This document shows positions 1-7,840 of a DNA stretch of 34,665 nt, piece after piece. Source of the DNA: an uncultured Bacteroidia bacterium (GTDB lineage Bacteria > Bacteroidota > Bacteroidia > Bacteroidales > UBA932). The DNA is taken from the NCBI GenBank assembly GCA_902784785.1, contig CACZWF010000025.1:1-34665 (forward strand). Direction: 5' to 3'. Position 1 is the stretch's first letter. The number at the start of each line of letters is the position of its first letter. The position numbers were made by a program, and so were the translations under genes. The notes under the pieces were generated by a model that saw nothing but the letters and a program-made list of their open reading frames with translations, was not told the DNA's origin and searched no databases.

Positions 1-188
1 TTGTGTTCGTTGTATTTGTGATGGCTTTGCAACTTCCCCTGTATATCGTAATGCTTGAGCAGGACAGAGGTGGTCCGGGTGTCTTCGGCCAGAATCAAAT
101 CCGCCTCCTTGAGCACCCGGATGGCCCGAAGGGTCATATCCTCCAGATTGCCCACGGGAGTGGGCACGATATACAGCATTCCCGCCAT
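1..188 (-). CDS. rsmI: RsmI, 16S rRNA 2'-O-ribose methyltransferase (5' part, cut by window edge)
   Basis: Reading the minus strand from the ATG at 188 gives 62 codons with no stop before the window edge. The translation carries the RsmI N-terminus: MLYIVPTPVGNLEDMT, then RVLKEADLILAEDTRTT and the start of the HKYNEH segment. RsmI uses SAM to methylate the ribose of C1402 in 16S rRNA, in the decoding centre. The start may be the ATG at 188 or the one at 179, which would remove only MAG. It lies 12 bases downstream of the EEP lipoprotein gene on the same strand, so the two are probably cotranscribed. The tetrapyrrole-methylase core and C-terminus lie outside the window. Confidence 0.9.
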   Translation of the reverse strand, partial: MAGMLYIVPTPVGNLEDMTLRAIRVLKEADLILAEDTRTTSVLLKHYDIQGKLQSHHKYNEH

Positions 189-200
189 CGACAGTGAGGT

Positions 201-1040
201 TTAGAATTCGAGAACGGCCTCGATGGGATAGTGGTCGGAGATATAAGGTTTGCCGGCGTAGGTGTCAGTCAAAGTCTTATAGGAACGACAGGCGGAGAAT
301 CCATCATAGAAAATGTAGTCGATAATGGAACTCGTCTTGCCCCAGCCGTGGAAAGTGCCGAGCGTATCCGTCACCTCCGCGTTCGTGCGGGCGTTCTTCA
401 TCACTTGGGAGAAATCGACAATGAGAGAATCCGTCTGTTTGATGTTGAAGTCACCGGTAAGCACCATCGGCAGACTGTCGGGATTGCGGCGGGCGATTTC
501 CTCGCGCACCATAGCCAGTCCCTCACGGCGGGCCACGATTCCTTTATGGTCGAGGTGGGTGTTGACAAAGAAAAATTCTTTGCCGGATTTTTTCATCTTG
601 AAGAACCCCCAAGTAGCGGTACGACGGCAAGCGGCATCCCAACCCTTGGAAGGGACATCCGGGGTCTCGGACAGCCAAAGAGTCCCCCATTCCTTCATTT
701 CCACAGTCTTGGTATTCCAGAAGATGGACATACGCTCCCCTTTGTCCACTCCGTCGTCACGGCCGACACCGACACACTTGTAGTCCTTGCAATTCTCCAA
801 CAAGTACTCTTCCTGCTCTTTGAAGGTTTCCTGAAGACCGAAAATATCGGGAGCGACGGCCTTGATCATAGCGGGAGAGGCTTCCTTACGGAATTCCCAG
901 GCATTGTCTCCATCCGGACCTTTCATCATGCGGATGTTATACGAAACAACTTTCAGCGTGGCGGGACCGCAGTTGCAGCAAGAAACGGCCGCAACGGCTC
1001 CCAGCAAGACGGCGACAGCCGTAAAAATGATTTTTTTCAT
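201..1040 (-). CDS. Endonuclease/exonuclease/phosphatase (EEP) family lipoprotein
   Basis: A 279-residue protein of the EEP (DNase I-like) superfamily, probably a secreted phosphodiesterase or nuclease of unknown substrate. Family motifs appear in order: SYNIR (about 34-38), LQET (metal-binding Glu), NTHLDH, GDFN, and SDHYPI at the C-terminus. The N-terminus MKKIIFTAVAVLLGAV ends in a lipobox AVSC with Cys21, which predicts a lipid-anchored envelope protein. An upstream in-frame start at 1115 is rejected because the predicted promoter (1086-1116) covers it. All catalytic motifs are present. Many Bacteroidales carry such proteins; phosphatase and nuclease activity cannot be told apart here. 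It is followed by rsmI after 12 bases. Confidence 0.88.
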   Translation of the reverse strand: MKKIIFTAVAVLLGAVAAVSCCNCGPATLKVVSYNIRMMKGPDGDNAWEFRKEASPAMIKAVAPDIFGLQETFKEQEEYLLENCKDYKCVGVGRDDGVDKGERMSIFWNTKTVEMKEWGTLWLSETPDVPSKGWDAACRRTATWGFFKMKKSGKEFFFVNTHLDHKGIVARREGLAMVREEIARRNPDSLPMVLTGDFNIKQTDSLIVDFSQVMKNARTNAEVTDTLGTFHGWGKTSSIIDYIFYDGFSACRSYKTLTDTYAGKPYISDHYPIEAVLEF

Positions 1041-1085
1041 AAGACTATTAGAACTTAAATAAAACATATCCGAACAAAAATCTTT

Positions 1086-1116
1086 CAAAGGTAAGGAATA
1101 AAATGAATTTCTCAAA
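1086..1116 (-). promoter_or_regulatory. Bacteroidetes-type promoter for the EEP lipoprotein gene
   Basis: On the minus strand the -7 box TACCTTTG (1086-1093) matches TAnnTTTG exactly. A TTTG at 1113-1116 lies 19 bases upstream as the -33 element. The start codon at 1040 is about 40 bases downstream of the expected start of transcription. Confidence 0.6.
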
Positions 1117-1171
1117 CAAAGAGTGAAAGAACATCTTCAGGAAAGAATGCCCATTTTTCCAAAAAAAATCC

Positions 1172-1179
1172 TAACTTCG
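1172..1179 (+). promoter_or_regulatory. Possible -7 box for radA
   Basis: TAACTTCG differs from TAnnTTTG at one base and lies 27 bases before the radA ATG. No convincing -33 TTTG is seen at the proper distance, so this is a weak call. Confidence 0.3.
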
Positions 1180-1206
1180 CTCGATTGAAAAATTTGATGC
1201 ACAGAG

Positions 1207-2154
1207 ATGGCAACAACGAAAAATAAAACAGTGTGGTTCTGCACGGCGTGCGGATGCGAAAGCCCCAAATGGATGGGCCGCTGCCCCTCCTGCGGAGAAT
1301 GGAACACGATGGTGGAAGAGACGACGGTGACCGGCAAAAAAGCCGCGTCCACGACCGTTTCATCGGGCAGCAAGCCCGAAAAACTGTCCGAAGTGGACGG
1401 ACAGTCCGAAAGCCGCATCCTGCTGGGAAACAACGAACTGGACCGGCTGCTGGGTGGAGGTCTGGTGGAGGGTTCGCTGGTGCTCATCGGCGGTGAACCG
1501 GGTATCGGCAAATCCACCCTTTCGCTGCAAATCCCCTTGCAAGCCCCTGGCATCAAGACCCTGTATGTGACGGGTGAAGAAAGCGTCCGGCAGGTCAAGC
1601 TGCGGGCCAAACGCCTCGGCGGAGACGACAGCCATTGCTATATCTACAGCGAAACCCTGATGGAGAACATCCTGCGGGAAGCCCGCGAAATGGCCCCCGA
1701 CCTGATGATTGTCGATTCCGTCCAGACGATGTATTCGCAAGGCGTCGAATCATCGGCCGGCAGCGTCACCCAGATCAAAGAAACAGCGTCCCTGCTGTTG
1801 CGTTTCGCCAAAGAGACCGGTATCCCCGTCATTCTCATCGGGCATATCACCAAAGAGGGCAGCATCGCCGGACCGAAAATTCTGGAGCACATCGTAGATG
1901 TGGTTTTTCAGTTCGAAGGCGAAAACAAGGGCGCCTACCGCTTGCTCCGAAGCATCAAAAACCGTTTCGGATCCACCAACGAACTGGCTGTCTTCGAGAT
2001 GACAGGAACAGGGCTGCGGGAAGTGAGCAACCCTTCCGAAATGTTGATTCCTATGCACGACGAAGGGATGAGCGGAGTGGCGGTGAGCGTGACGATGGAC
2101 GGCACGCGCGCCTTCCTCATCGAGACGCAGGCTCTGGTCAGTTCCGCCGCCTAG
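1207..2154 (+). CDS. radA: RadA (Sms) recombination protein, N-terminal part ended by in-frame TAG
   Basis: RadA is a RecA-like ATPase and helicase that helps branch migration in recombination. This 315-residue piece has the N-terminal zinc finger (Cys12, Cys15, Cys26, Cys29), the Walker A motif GGEPGIGKST (95-104), the RadA motif KNRFGS, and the start of the Lon-like C-terminal domain up to ALVSSAA. A TAG at 2152-2154 (codon 316) stops it where the family has Tyr in the conserved string SSAxYGTPQRSATGF. The same frame continues after the TAG with GTPQRSATGFDYKRLN, so the lesion is a single-codon nonsense change (TAC or TAT to TAG) or a sequence error. The truncated protein would keep the ATPase but lose nearly all of the Lon-like ring domain. 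Confidence 0.9.
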   Translation: MATTKNKTVWFCTACGCESPKWMGRCPSCGEWNTMVEETTVTGKKAASTTVSSGSKPEKLSEVDGQSESRILLGNNELDRLLGGGLVEGSLVLIGGEPGIGKSTLSLQIPLQAPGIKTLYVTGEESVRQVKLRAKRLGGDDSHCYIYSETLMENILREAREMAPDLMIVDSVQTMYSQGVESSAGSVTQIKETASLLLRFAKETGIPVILIGHITKEGSIAGPKILEHIVDVVFQFEGENKGAYRLLRSIKNRFGSTNELAVFEMTGTGLREVSNPSEMLIPMHDEGMSGVAVSVTMDGTRAFLIETQALVSSAA

Positions 2155-2202
2155 GGCACGCCGCAGCGCTCCGCCACCGGCTTCGACTACAAGCGGCTCA
2201 AT

Positions 2203-2610
2203 ATGCTGTTGGCCGTGCTGGAAAAGAAGGCCGGCTTCAAACTGGGCGCCAAGGATGTGTTCATCAATATGGCCGGCGGGCTGAAGGTGGGCGAACCCGC
2301 CTGTGACCTGGCCGTCGTCTGCGCCATACTCTCCTCGAATTTTGATTTCGCCATTCCCGCCGACACCTGTTTCGCCGGAGAAGTGGGGCTCAGCGGAGAA
2401 ATCCGTCCGGTCTACCAGACCGATCGCCGTATCCTCGAAGCCGCCCGCCTGGGTTTCAAACGCATCTATATTTCCTCGTATAGCAGCGTCAGCGTCAAAG
2501 GAAGCTCCGTCATTCCCGGGTCCGAGCGCGAATCTGCTTCAGGCATTCAGATCATCAAGATCAAAGACATTCCCGCCCTCTGCAAAAGCCTATTTGCGAA
2601 CGGGCAATAG
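2203..2610 (+). CDS. radA: RadA C-terminal Lon-like fragment downstream of the internal TAG
   Basis: This is the continuation of radA in the same frame, with the first ATG after the internal stop at 2203. It encodes the Lon-protease-like domain of RadA (KDVFINMAGGLKVGEPACD, then CFAGEVGLSGEIRPV), which in the family forms the hexamer scaffold and lacks protease activity. Whether the piece is translated separately by reinitiation is unknown; no distinct promoter is seen. Near the C-terminus, between ISSYSS and the IKDIPAL region, there is an extra segment containing SSVIPGSERESASG. Its DNA starts with GTCATTCCCGGG (2509-2520), resembling the palindromic repeat at 18190. The natural stop is the TAG at 2608-2610. 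Confidence 0.85.
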   Translation: MLLAVLEKKAGFKLGAKDVFINMAGGLKVGEPACDLAVVCAILSSNFDFAIPADTCFAGEVGLSGEIRPVYQTDRRILEAARLGFKRIYISSYSSVSVKGSSVIPGSERESASGIQIIKIKDIPALCKSLFANGQ

Positions 2611-2654
2611 TCCCATAGGGTGAGATACAAGGGATATTTGAATCCCAAGGAATC

Positions 2655-3602
2655 TTAAAGTTTATCCATTTCTTTTTGGGGAATCAGCACGTTCAAAGCT
2701 CTCGGAAGCACCTCCAAATCGAACTCCGTGCCGGCCTCGAAGGGATCGCCGTCACAATGCGCCGCTCCGGGTCGCGTACGGGTAATATGGACTTTCGAAG
2801 CCGGAAAACGCAAGAAACGACGGCTCGTATTCGCCTTACCGGCCATCAGCCGAGTCGCCAGGTCCGGGATTTCCAGCGCCGAAAACGGATGCACGACCAC
2901 CACATCCAGCAAGCCGTCACGCAAGGAGGCCATCGGCGCAATCCGCACCATATTCCCCCACTGGTTCGCATTGGCCACCGTCACGAAAATCGCCGGTCCG
3001 CTCCACTCCGAACGGACGACACCCGCCGTTCCGTCCCCCGAGCGAACAGCTTCCCCCCACGCGACCTCCGCCGGCGTCTCCATCTGAATGGTATAGTTGT
3101 CTTCCGGGTGCTGCTTCCAATCTTTCCAGGCCAGCGAAATGTAATTCCCCAAGCCCCGCCGCTTGCTTTTTGCAAAATCCAGACTGACGCTCGCGTCCAA
3201 GCCCAGACCGGCGGTGCAGAAGAAATAAGCTCCGTTCATCCGGGCCACATCCATCTGCGTCCGACAGCCCTCATTCAGCACTTGTACGGCCTTCACGGGA
3301 TTGCGGCTGATACCCAGATGCAGGGCCAGGCCGTCCCCGCTTCCGCAAGGGATAATCCCCAGACATTTGTCCGAGTCTACAAGTCCCCGCGCCACCTCGC
3401 TGACGGTCCCGTCTCCCCCTACGGCCACGACGACGCCCGAAGCGGCCTCACTGGCCATCTTCGTCGCATCACCGGCCTTTTCCGTAAAACGGATCTGCGG
3501 GTGGTACAGACGGCTGTCCAAATGTTTTTCAATGGCAGCCACCACCCGTTTTTTATCCTTTCCTCCGGAAATGGGATTGACAATAAAAAGTATCTCCGTC
3601 AT
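2655..3602 (-). CDS. Diacylglycerol kinase family (YegS/LCB5-like) lipid kinase
   Basis: A 315-residue cytosolic or membrane-associated lipid kinase of the diacylglycerol kinase catalytic family (DAGK_cat). It starts with ILFIVNPISGGK, carries the nucleotide-binding GGDGT motif at 62-66 followed by a conserved IIPCGSGDGLA segment, and ends with the typical DGEPF-like HCDGDPFEAG. The usual role is phosphorylation of diacylglycerol or related lipids with ATP. Between about residues 178 and 200 it has a loop (WGEAVRSGDGTAGVVRSEW) longer than I expect for the family. It is a single gene, convergent with radA and divergent from glpA. The exact lipid substrate cannot be predicted. Confidence 0.88.
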   Translation of the reverse strand: MTEILFIVNPISGGKDKKRVVAAIEKHLDSRLYHPQIRFTEKAGDATKMASEAASGVVVAVGGDGTVSEVARGLVDSDKCLGIIPCGSGDGLALHLGISRNPVKAVQVLNEGCRTQMDVARMNGAYFFCTAGLGLDASVSLDFAKSKRRGLGNYISLAWKDWKQHPEDNYTIQMETPAEVAWGEAVRSGDGTAGVVRSEWSGPAIFVTVANANQWGNMVRIAPMASLRDGLLDVVVVHPFSALEIPDLATRLMAGKANTSRRFLRFPASKVHITRTRPGAAHCDGDPFEAGTEFDLEVLPRALNVLIPQKEMDKL

Positions 3603-3624
3603 CCTTCCTAACGCAATTCAAGCC

Positions 3625-3659
3625 CAAAATTACAATTTTTTTCTCACCGAGCGTCCAAA
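3625..3659 (-). promoter_or_regulatory. Candidate promoter for the lipid kinase gene
   Basis: The minus strand has TAATTTTG (3625-3632), an exact TAnnTTTG, 22 bases before the ATG at 3602. A TTTG at 3656-3659 is 23 bases upstream, slightly longer than the usual 19-21 spacing. Confidence 0.4.
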
Positions 3660-3706
3660 ATCAAGGATTTTTGATTAACTTTACCAAAATATCTAAATCA
3701 TACCCG

Positions 3707-5347
3707 ATGAAACAATACGATGTCATCATCATTGGAGGCGGTATTACCGGCGCCGGATGTGCCCGCGACTGCGCGATGCGTGGCCTGAGCGTCCTGCTGT
3801 TGGAAAAAGCCGACCTGACCAATGGAGCCACCGGACGCAACCACGGGCTGCTGCACAGCGGTGCCCGTTATGCCGTCACGGATTCCGAAGCGGCGGCTGA
3901 ATGTATCCGCGAGAACCGCACCCTGCGTAAAGTGGCCGCCCACTGTGTGGAAGAGACAGAAGGTCTGTTGATCACCCTTCCCGAGGACGACCTTGCCTAT
4001 CAGGCCAAATTTATCGAATCCTGCCAGAAGGCCGGTATCGACGCCAAAGCCATCGACCCGAAAGAGGCCATACGGATGGAACCGGCGGTGAATCCGGACC
4101 TGATCGGTGCCGTTATGGTGCCCGACGGAGCGGTGGATCCTTTCCGCCTAACTATTTATAACGCGTACGACGCGCGCCTGCACGGAGCGGAGATTCTCAC
4201 CTACCACGAGGTCACCGACTTTCTCAAGGACGACAGCGGACGGGTGGTCGGCGTGCGCGCCCACAACCACATCGACGGCAGCGATCCCGAATTTCACGCC
4301 ACCATCACCTTGATCGCGGGCGGTATCTGGGGCACGGTCCTGGCCCAAAAAGCCGGCGTCAATGTGGGGATGTTCCCTGCCAAAGGAGCGTTGCTCATCT
4401 TCGGGCACCGCGTCAACAATATGGTGATCAACCGTTGCCGCAAACCGGCCGACGCCGACATTCTCGTGCCCGGCGATACGATTTGCCTCATCGGCACCAC
4501 CTCCACCCGCATTCCCATCGAAGAGTGCGACGACATCCGCATCACCCCCGATGAAGTGGATTTGCTGTGGCGGGAAGGCGTCAAACTGGCTCCTTCATTG
4601 GCTGAAACGCACATCCTGCGGGCCTACGGCGGTGTCCGTCCGCTGGTCGCGGCCGACAACGACCCCACGGGCCGAAGCATCAGCCGCGGTATCGTCTGTC
4701 TGGACCACGAGGTCCGCGACGGAGTTCCCGGCCTGGTCACCATCACGGGCGGCAAACTGATGACCTACCGTCTGATGGCGGAAATCGCCACCGATATGAT
4801 ATGCAAGAAACTGGGCAACACCAAGACTTGCGAGACCGCCACGACCCCGCTCACAGGTTCGGACGGACCGGCCCTCAAGACGGACTCCCATACGCGCAGC
4901 AGCGTCAAAGCGGCCTGGGGACGGCACGGCAGCCATATCAAGGACATCCGCAGCGAAAGCACCTACGAGACCTCCCTGGTCTGCGAATGCGAAGAAGTGT
5001 CCGTGGGTGAAGTCAAGTTCGGCATCGAGCAACTGGAAGCCAAGAACCTGGTGAACCTGCGCCGCCGCACCCGTCTCGGAATGGGCACCTGCCAAGGTGA
5101 GGTTTGCGCCTGCCGGGCTGCGGGACTCATCGCCAAATCCAACGCTTGCGCGGAAAGCGCCAAGAAAGACCTGGCCTCCTTCCTGCAGGAAAGATGGAAA
5201 GGAATGTTCCCCGTCACCTGGGGCACGACCGTCCGCGAAGCGCAGTATACTTCTATGATTTATCAAGGCCTGTGCGGGCTCGACCAATGGGCCGTTGAAA
5301 CATCCACCACCCGGGAGAATCCCGTGCTAAGCAAGAAAGAGTTATGA
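3707..5347 (+). CDS. glpA: Anaerobic glycerol-3-phosphate dehydrogenase subunit A
   Basis: The FAD-containing catalytic subunit of the anaerobic glycerol-3-phosphate dehydrogenase, which oxidises sn-glycerol-3-phosphate to dihydroxyacetone phosphate and passes electrons to quinone through GlpB and GlpC. The 546-residue protein starts with the FAD-binding stretch VIIIGGGITGAG and has the typical GATGRNHGLLHSGARY segment. The C-terminus has a BFD-like [2Fe-2S] domain with Cys426, Cys428, Cys462 and Cys467 (CxC...CxxxxC). The ATG at 3707 is chosen because the FAD motif follows at once; a TTG at 3671 would only add 12 unconserved residues. It overlaps glpB by four bases (ATGA), so the subunits are translationally coupled. 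No glpK or transporter gene is in the window. Confidence 0.95.
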   Translation: MKQYDVIIIGGGITGAGCARDCAMRGLSVLLLEKADLTNGATGRNHGLLHSGARYAVTDSEAAAECIRENRTLRKVAAHCVEETEGLLITLPEDDLAYQAKFIESCQKAGIDAKAIDPKEAIRMEPAVNPDLIGAVMVPDGAVDPFRLTIYNAYDARLHGAEILTYHEVTDFLKDDSGRVVGVRAHNHIDGSDPEFHATITLIAGGIWGTVLAQKAGVNVGMFPAKGALLIFGHRVNNMVINRCRKPADADILVPGDTICLIGTTSTRIPIEECDDIRITPDEVDLLWREGVKLAPSLAETHILRAYGGVRPLVAADNDPTGRSISRGIVCLDHEVRDGVPGLVTITGGKLMTYRLMAEIATDMICKKLGNTKTCETATTPLTGSDGPALKTDSHTRSSVKAAWGRHGSHIKDIRSESTYETSLVCECEEVSVGEVKFGIEQLEAKNLVNLRRRTRLGMGTCQGEVCACRAAGLIAKSNACAESAKKDLASFLQERWKGMFPVTWGTTVREAQYTSMIYQGLCGLDQWAVETSTTRENPVLSKKEL

Positions 5348-6573
5348 AATACGACGATATCATCATCGGTGGCGGATTGAGCGGACTGCTCTGCGCCATC
5401 AGCTTGGCCGAAAAAGGACGGAAATGCCTGATTATTTCCCAAGGACAAAGCACCCTCAATTTCAGCAGCGGTTCTTTGGAATTCATCAACACCCGCGAAG
5501 GAGAAAGTTTTGAACAGGCTGTCGCCCAACTCCCCGCCGGACATCCTTACCAGAAAATCGGAGCCGACCGGCTGACCGCTCTGCGTGCATCCGTCGCGCA
5601 GTTGCTGGGCCGCGCGGGTATCGACACGGTGGGAGACAAGGAGCGCAATCATTGGCGTATCACTCCCTTCGGTGCCCTCAAACAGACTTGGCTGAGCCTT
5701 GAGGAAATGACGCATTTCCAGAAAGAAGAACTGCCCCGGCGTGTGCTGGTAGTGGACATCACCGGATTCTTGGACTTCAACGCCACCTTCATCGCTTCTT
5801 CGCTCGGGAAGATGGGCATCAAAGCCGACACCTGCGAAGTGTATGTGCAGGAGACCGAGAGGCTGCGGGAAAACGACAGCGAATTCCGTTCCGCCAACAT
5901 CGCCCACGTGCTCGACGGCTATGCCATCGACCGATTGGCCTGCGCCATCAACGAGAAAGCGGCCGACGCGGACTTGATTCTCCTTCCCGCCGTCTTCGGT
6001 ATCGAGAAAGATGAGCCCGCCCGTCGCATCCTGCGTATGCTGAAAAAGCCGGCGGCCTTCATCCCCACGATGTCCCCTTCTGTCCCCGGCATCCGCCTGC
6101 AGCGTCTGCTCAAGCAGCGTTTCATCGCGCTCGGCGGCCTGTTTATCAACGCCGACACGGTCTTCAGCGCAGACGTCGCTGACGGACGCATCGCGAGCGT
6201 TCACACCCTCAATCACGGCACCACCCGTTTCGAGGCGGACAACTTCATCTTCGCTTGCGGCAGCTTCTTCAGCAACGGACTGAAAGCCACCAAAGATAAA
6301 ATTTACGAACCGATTTTAGGACTGGATGTCGATTTCGAAGGCAGTCACGGCGACTGGTTCAACCCCGATGTTTATGCCGAGCAGCCTTATATGAGTTTCG
6401 GCGTCCACACGGACAACAAACTGCGTGTCAGCCTCGCCGGCAAGACCCTCGAAAACGCGTATGCCGTCGGTCAACTGCTCTCCGGCGCCTCCCCGATCAA
6501 GTCGGGATGCACGGGCGGTGTCAGCGCCATCAGCGGCGTCTATGCGGCAGAAATCATCCTCAATCAACAGTAG
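5344..6573 (+). CDS. glpB: Anaerobic glycerol-3-phosphate dehydrogenase subunit B
   Basis: A 409-residue flavoprotein subunit of GlpABC. The N-terminus YDDIIIGGGLSGLLCAIS is a Rossmann dinucleotide-binding motif, followed by the family segment FSSGSLEFI. The C-terminus has the second FAD-contacting stretch GQLLSGASPIKSGCTGG and then VSAISGVYAAE. GlpB lies between the GlpA dehydrogenase and the GlpC iron-sulphur anchor. It begins within the glpA stop (four-base overlap) and ends with TAG five bases... that is, four intervening bases, before glpC. Length and order match the standard glpABC operon, so the assignment is firm. Confidence 0.93.
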   Translation: MKYDDIIIGGGLSGLLCAISLAEKGRKCLIISQGQSTLNFSSGSLEFINTREGESFEQAVAQLPAGHPYQKIGADRLTALRASVAQLLGRAGIDTVGDKERNHWRITPFGALKQTWLSLEEMTHFQKEELPRRVLVVDITGFLDFNATFIASSLGKMGIKADTCEVYVQETERLRENDSEFRSANIAHVLDGYAIDRLACAINEKAADADLILLPAVFGIEKDEPARRILRMLKKPAAFIPTMSPSVPGIRLQRLLKQRFIALGGLFINADTVFSADVADGRIASVHTLNHGTTRFEADNFIFACGSFFSNGLKATKDKIYEPILGLDVDFEGSHGDWFNPDVYAEQPYMSFGVHTDNKLRVSLAGKTLENAYAVGQLLSGASPIKSGCTGGVSAISGVYAAEIILNQQ

Positions 6574-6577
6574 CCTT

Positions 6578-7798
6578 ATGCAAGATAATAATTTCCAAGA
6601 TTGCGTCAAATGTACGCTCTGCACGGCCTACTGCCCGATGGCGGCGGTCAATCCCATCTACATCGGCCCCAAGCAGGCCGGTCCGGACGGTGAACGTTAC
6701 CGTCTCAAAGACAAAGCTTTTTACGACTACGCGTTGAAATACTGTCTCAATTGCAAACGCTGCGAGGGGGCCTGCCCGTCCGGCGTCCGCATCGGAGACA
6801 TCATCGCCAAAGCCAAACTCGAATCCGGCCAATTCCGTCCGGGTCTGCGCGAGATGATTCTGGCCAACACGGACATTATGGGCACGCTGGCCGTCCCCTT
6901 CTCCCCCATCATCAATCCCGTTCTCAAATGGGACATCAGCAAAAAGTTAATGGACGGCGTTCTGGGCATCGACCATCGCCGCACCTTCCCCGCTTATGCC
7001 GGTCAGACCTTCACCCGTTGGTATAAGAAGCACGCGAAAAAGCAGCAGGATGCCTTCTCGAAGCAGCTGTATTATTTCCACGGTTGCTACGCCAACTACA
7101 ACTATCCCAAACTGGGACAGGACCTGGTCAAACTGATGAACGCCTGCGGCTATGGCGTGCAGTTACTGGAGAAAGAAAAATGCTGCGGTGTCGCGCTGAT
7201 TTCCAACGGAATGGGCGGACAGGCCAAGCGTCAGGCGAAGGTCAACCTCGCCTCCATCCGCAAAGCGGGCACGACCGTCCTCACCACCTCCACCACCTGT
7301 ACGATGACCCTGCGGGATGAATATCCGCACGTCCTCGGGCTGGACAACGCCGATGTGCGCGACAACATCACCCTCGCGCTCCGCTTCTTGTGCGAAAAGG
7401 TGGAAAGCGGGGAAATCAAACTCGCGTTCAAGAGCGATTACCAGAAGAAAGTCGCCTACCACACCTCCTGCCACGCGGAAAAACAAGGCAGCTGGATTTA
7501 TTCTCTGCCCTTGCTCCGACTGATTCCGGGCGTGCAGCTGACCGTGTTGGAGAGTTCCTGCTGCGGTATTTCCGGTACCTTCGGATTCAAGAAAGAGAAT
7601 TACGAATATTCCCAGGAAATCGGCTCCAAGCTGTTCAACAACATCCGCGAGGCCAACCCCGACTATGTGGCCACCGAATGCGAGACCTGCAAATGGCAGA
7701 TTGAAATGTCCACCGGCTTCGAGGTCATCAACCCCATCTGCCTGCTGGCCGACGCGCTCGATGTGGAAGCCACCAAGCAGTTGAATCAGGTCCGATAA
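6578..7798 (+). CDS. glpC: Anaerobic glycerol-3-phosphate dehydrogenase subunit C
   Basis: A 406-residue iron-sulphur subunit that links GlpAB to the membrane quinone pool. Two 4Fe-4S ferredoxin motifs lie near the N-terminus: Cys9, Cys12, Cys15, Cys19 and Cys56, Cys59, Cys62, Cys66, each followed by Pro. The C-terminal half has two cysteine-rich CCG domains, seen as EKCCGVALISNGMGG and SSCCGISGTFG, as in heterodisulfide reductase subunit B-type proteins. The ATG at 6578 is chosen because ferredoxin motif 1 follows directly; the longer upstream frame (from 6425) lies inside glpB. It closes the glp operon, with the methyltransferase gene 42 bases further on the same strand. Confidence 0.94.
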   Translation: MQDNNFQDCVKCTLCTAYCPMAAVNPIYIGPKQAGPDGERYRLKDKAFYDYALKYCLNCKRCEGACPSGVRIGDIIAKAKLESGQFRPGLREMILANTDIMGTLAVPFSPIINPVLKWDISKKLMDGVLGIDHRRTFPAYAGQTFTRWYKKHAKKQQDAFSKQLYYFHGCYANYNYPKLGQDLVKLMNACGYGVQLLEKEKCCGVALISNGMGGQAKRQAKVNLASIRKAGTTVLTTSTTCTMTLRDEYPHVLGLDNADVRDNITLALRFLCEKVESGEIKLAFKSDYQKKVAYHTSCHAEKQGSWIYSLPLLRLIPGVQLTVLESSCCGISGTFGFKKENYEYSQEIGSKLFNNIREANPDYVATECETCKWQIEMSTGFEVINPICLLADALDVEATKQLNQVR

Positions 7799-7840
7799 GC
7801 CCTGACGTTGAACCGCCCCCGGAACGATCAGTCCCTGCCG

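Noticed and set aside
2152-2154. TAG read as an amino acid (recoded amber)
   Set aside because: Several complete genes in the window end at TAG at the expected family length, so general recoding does not fit.
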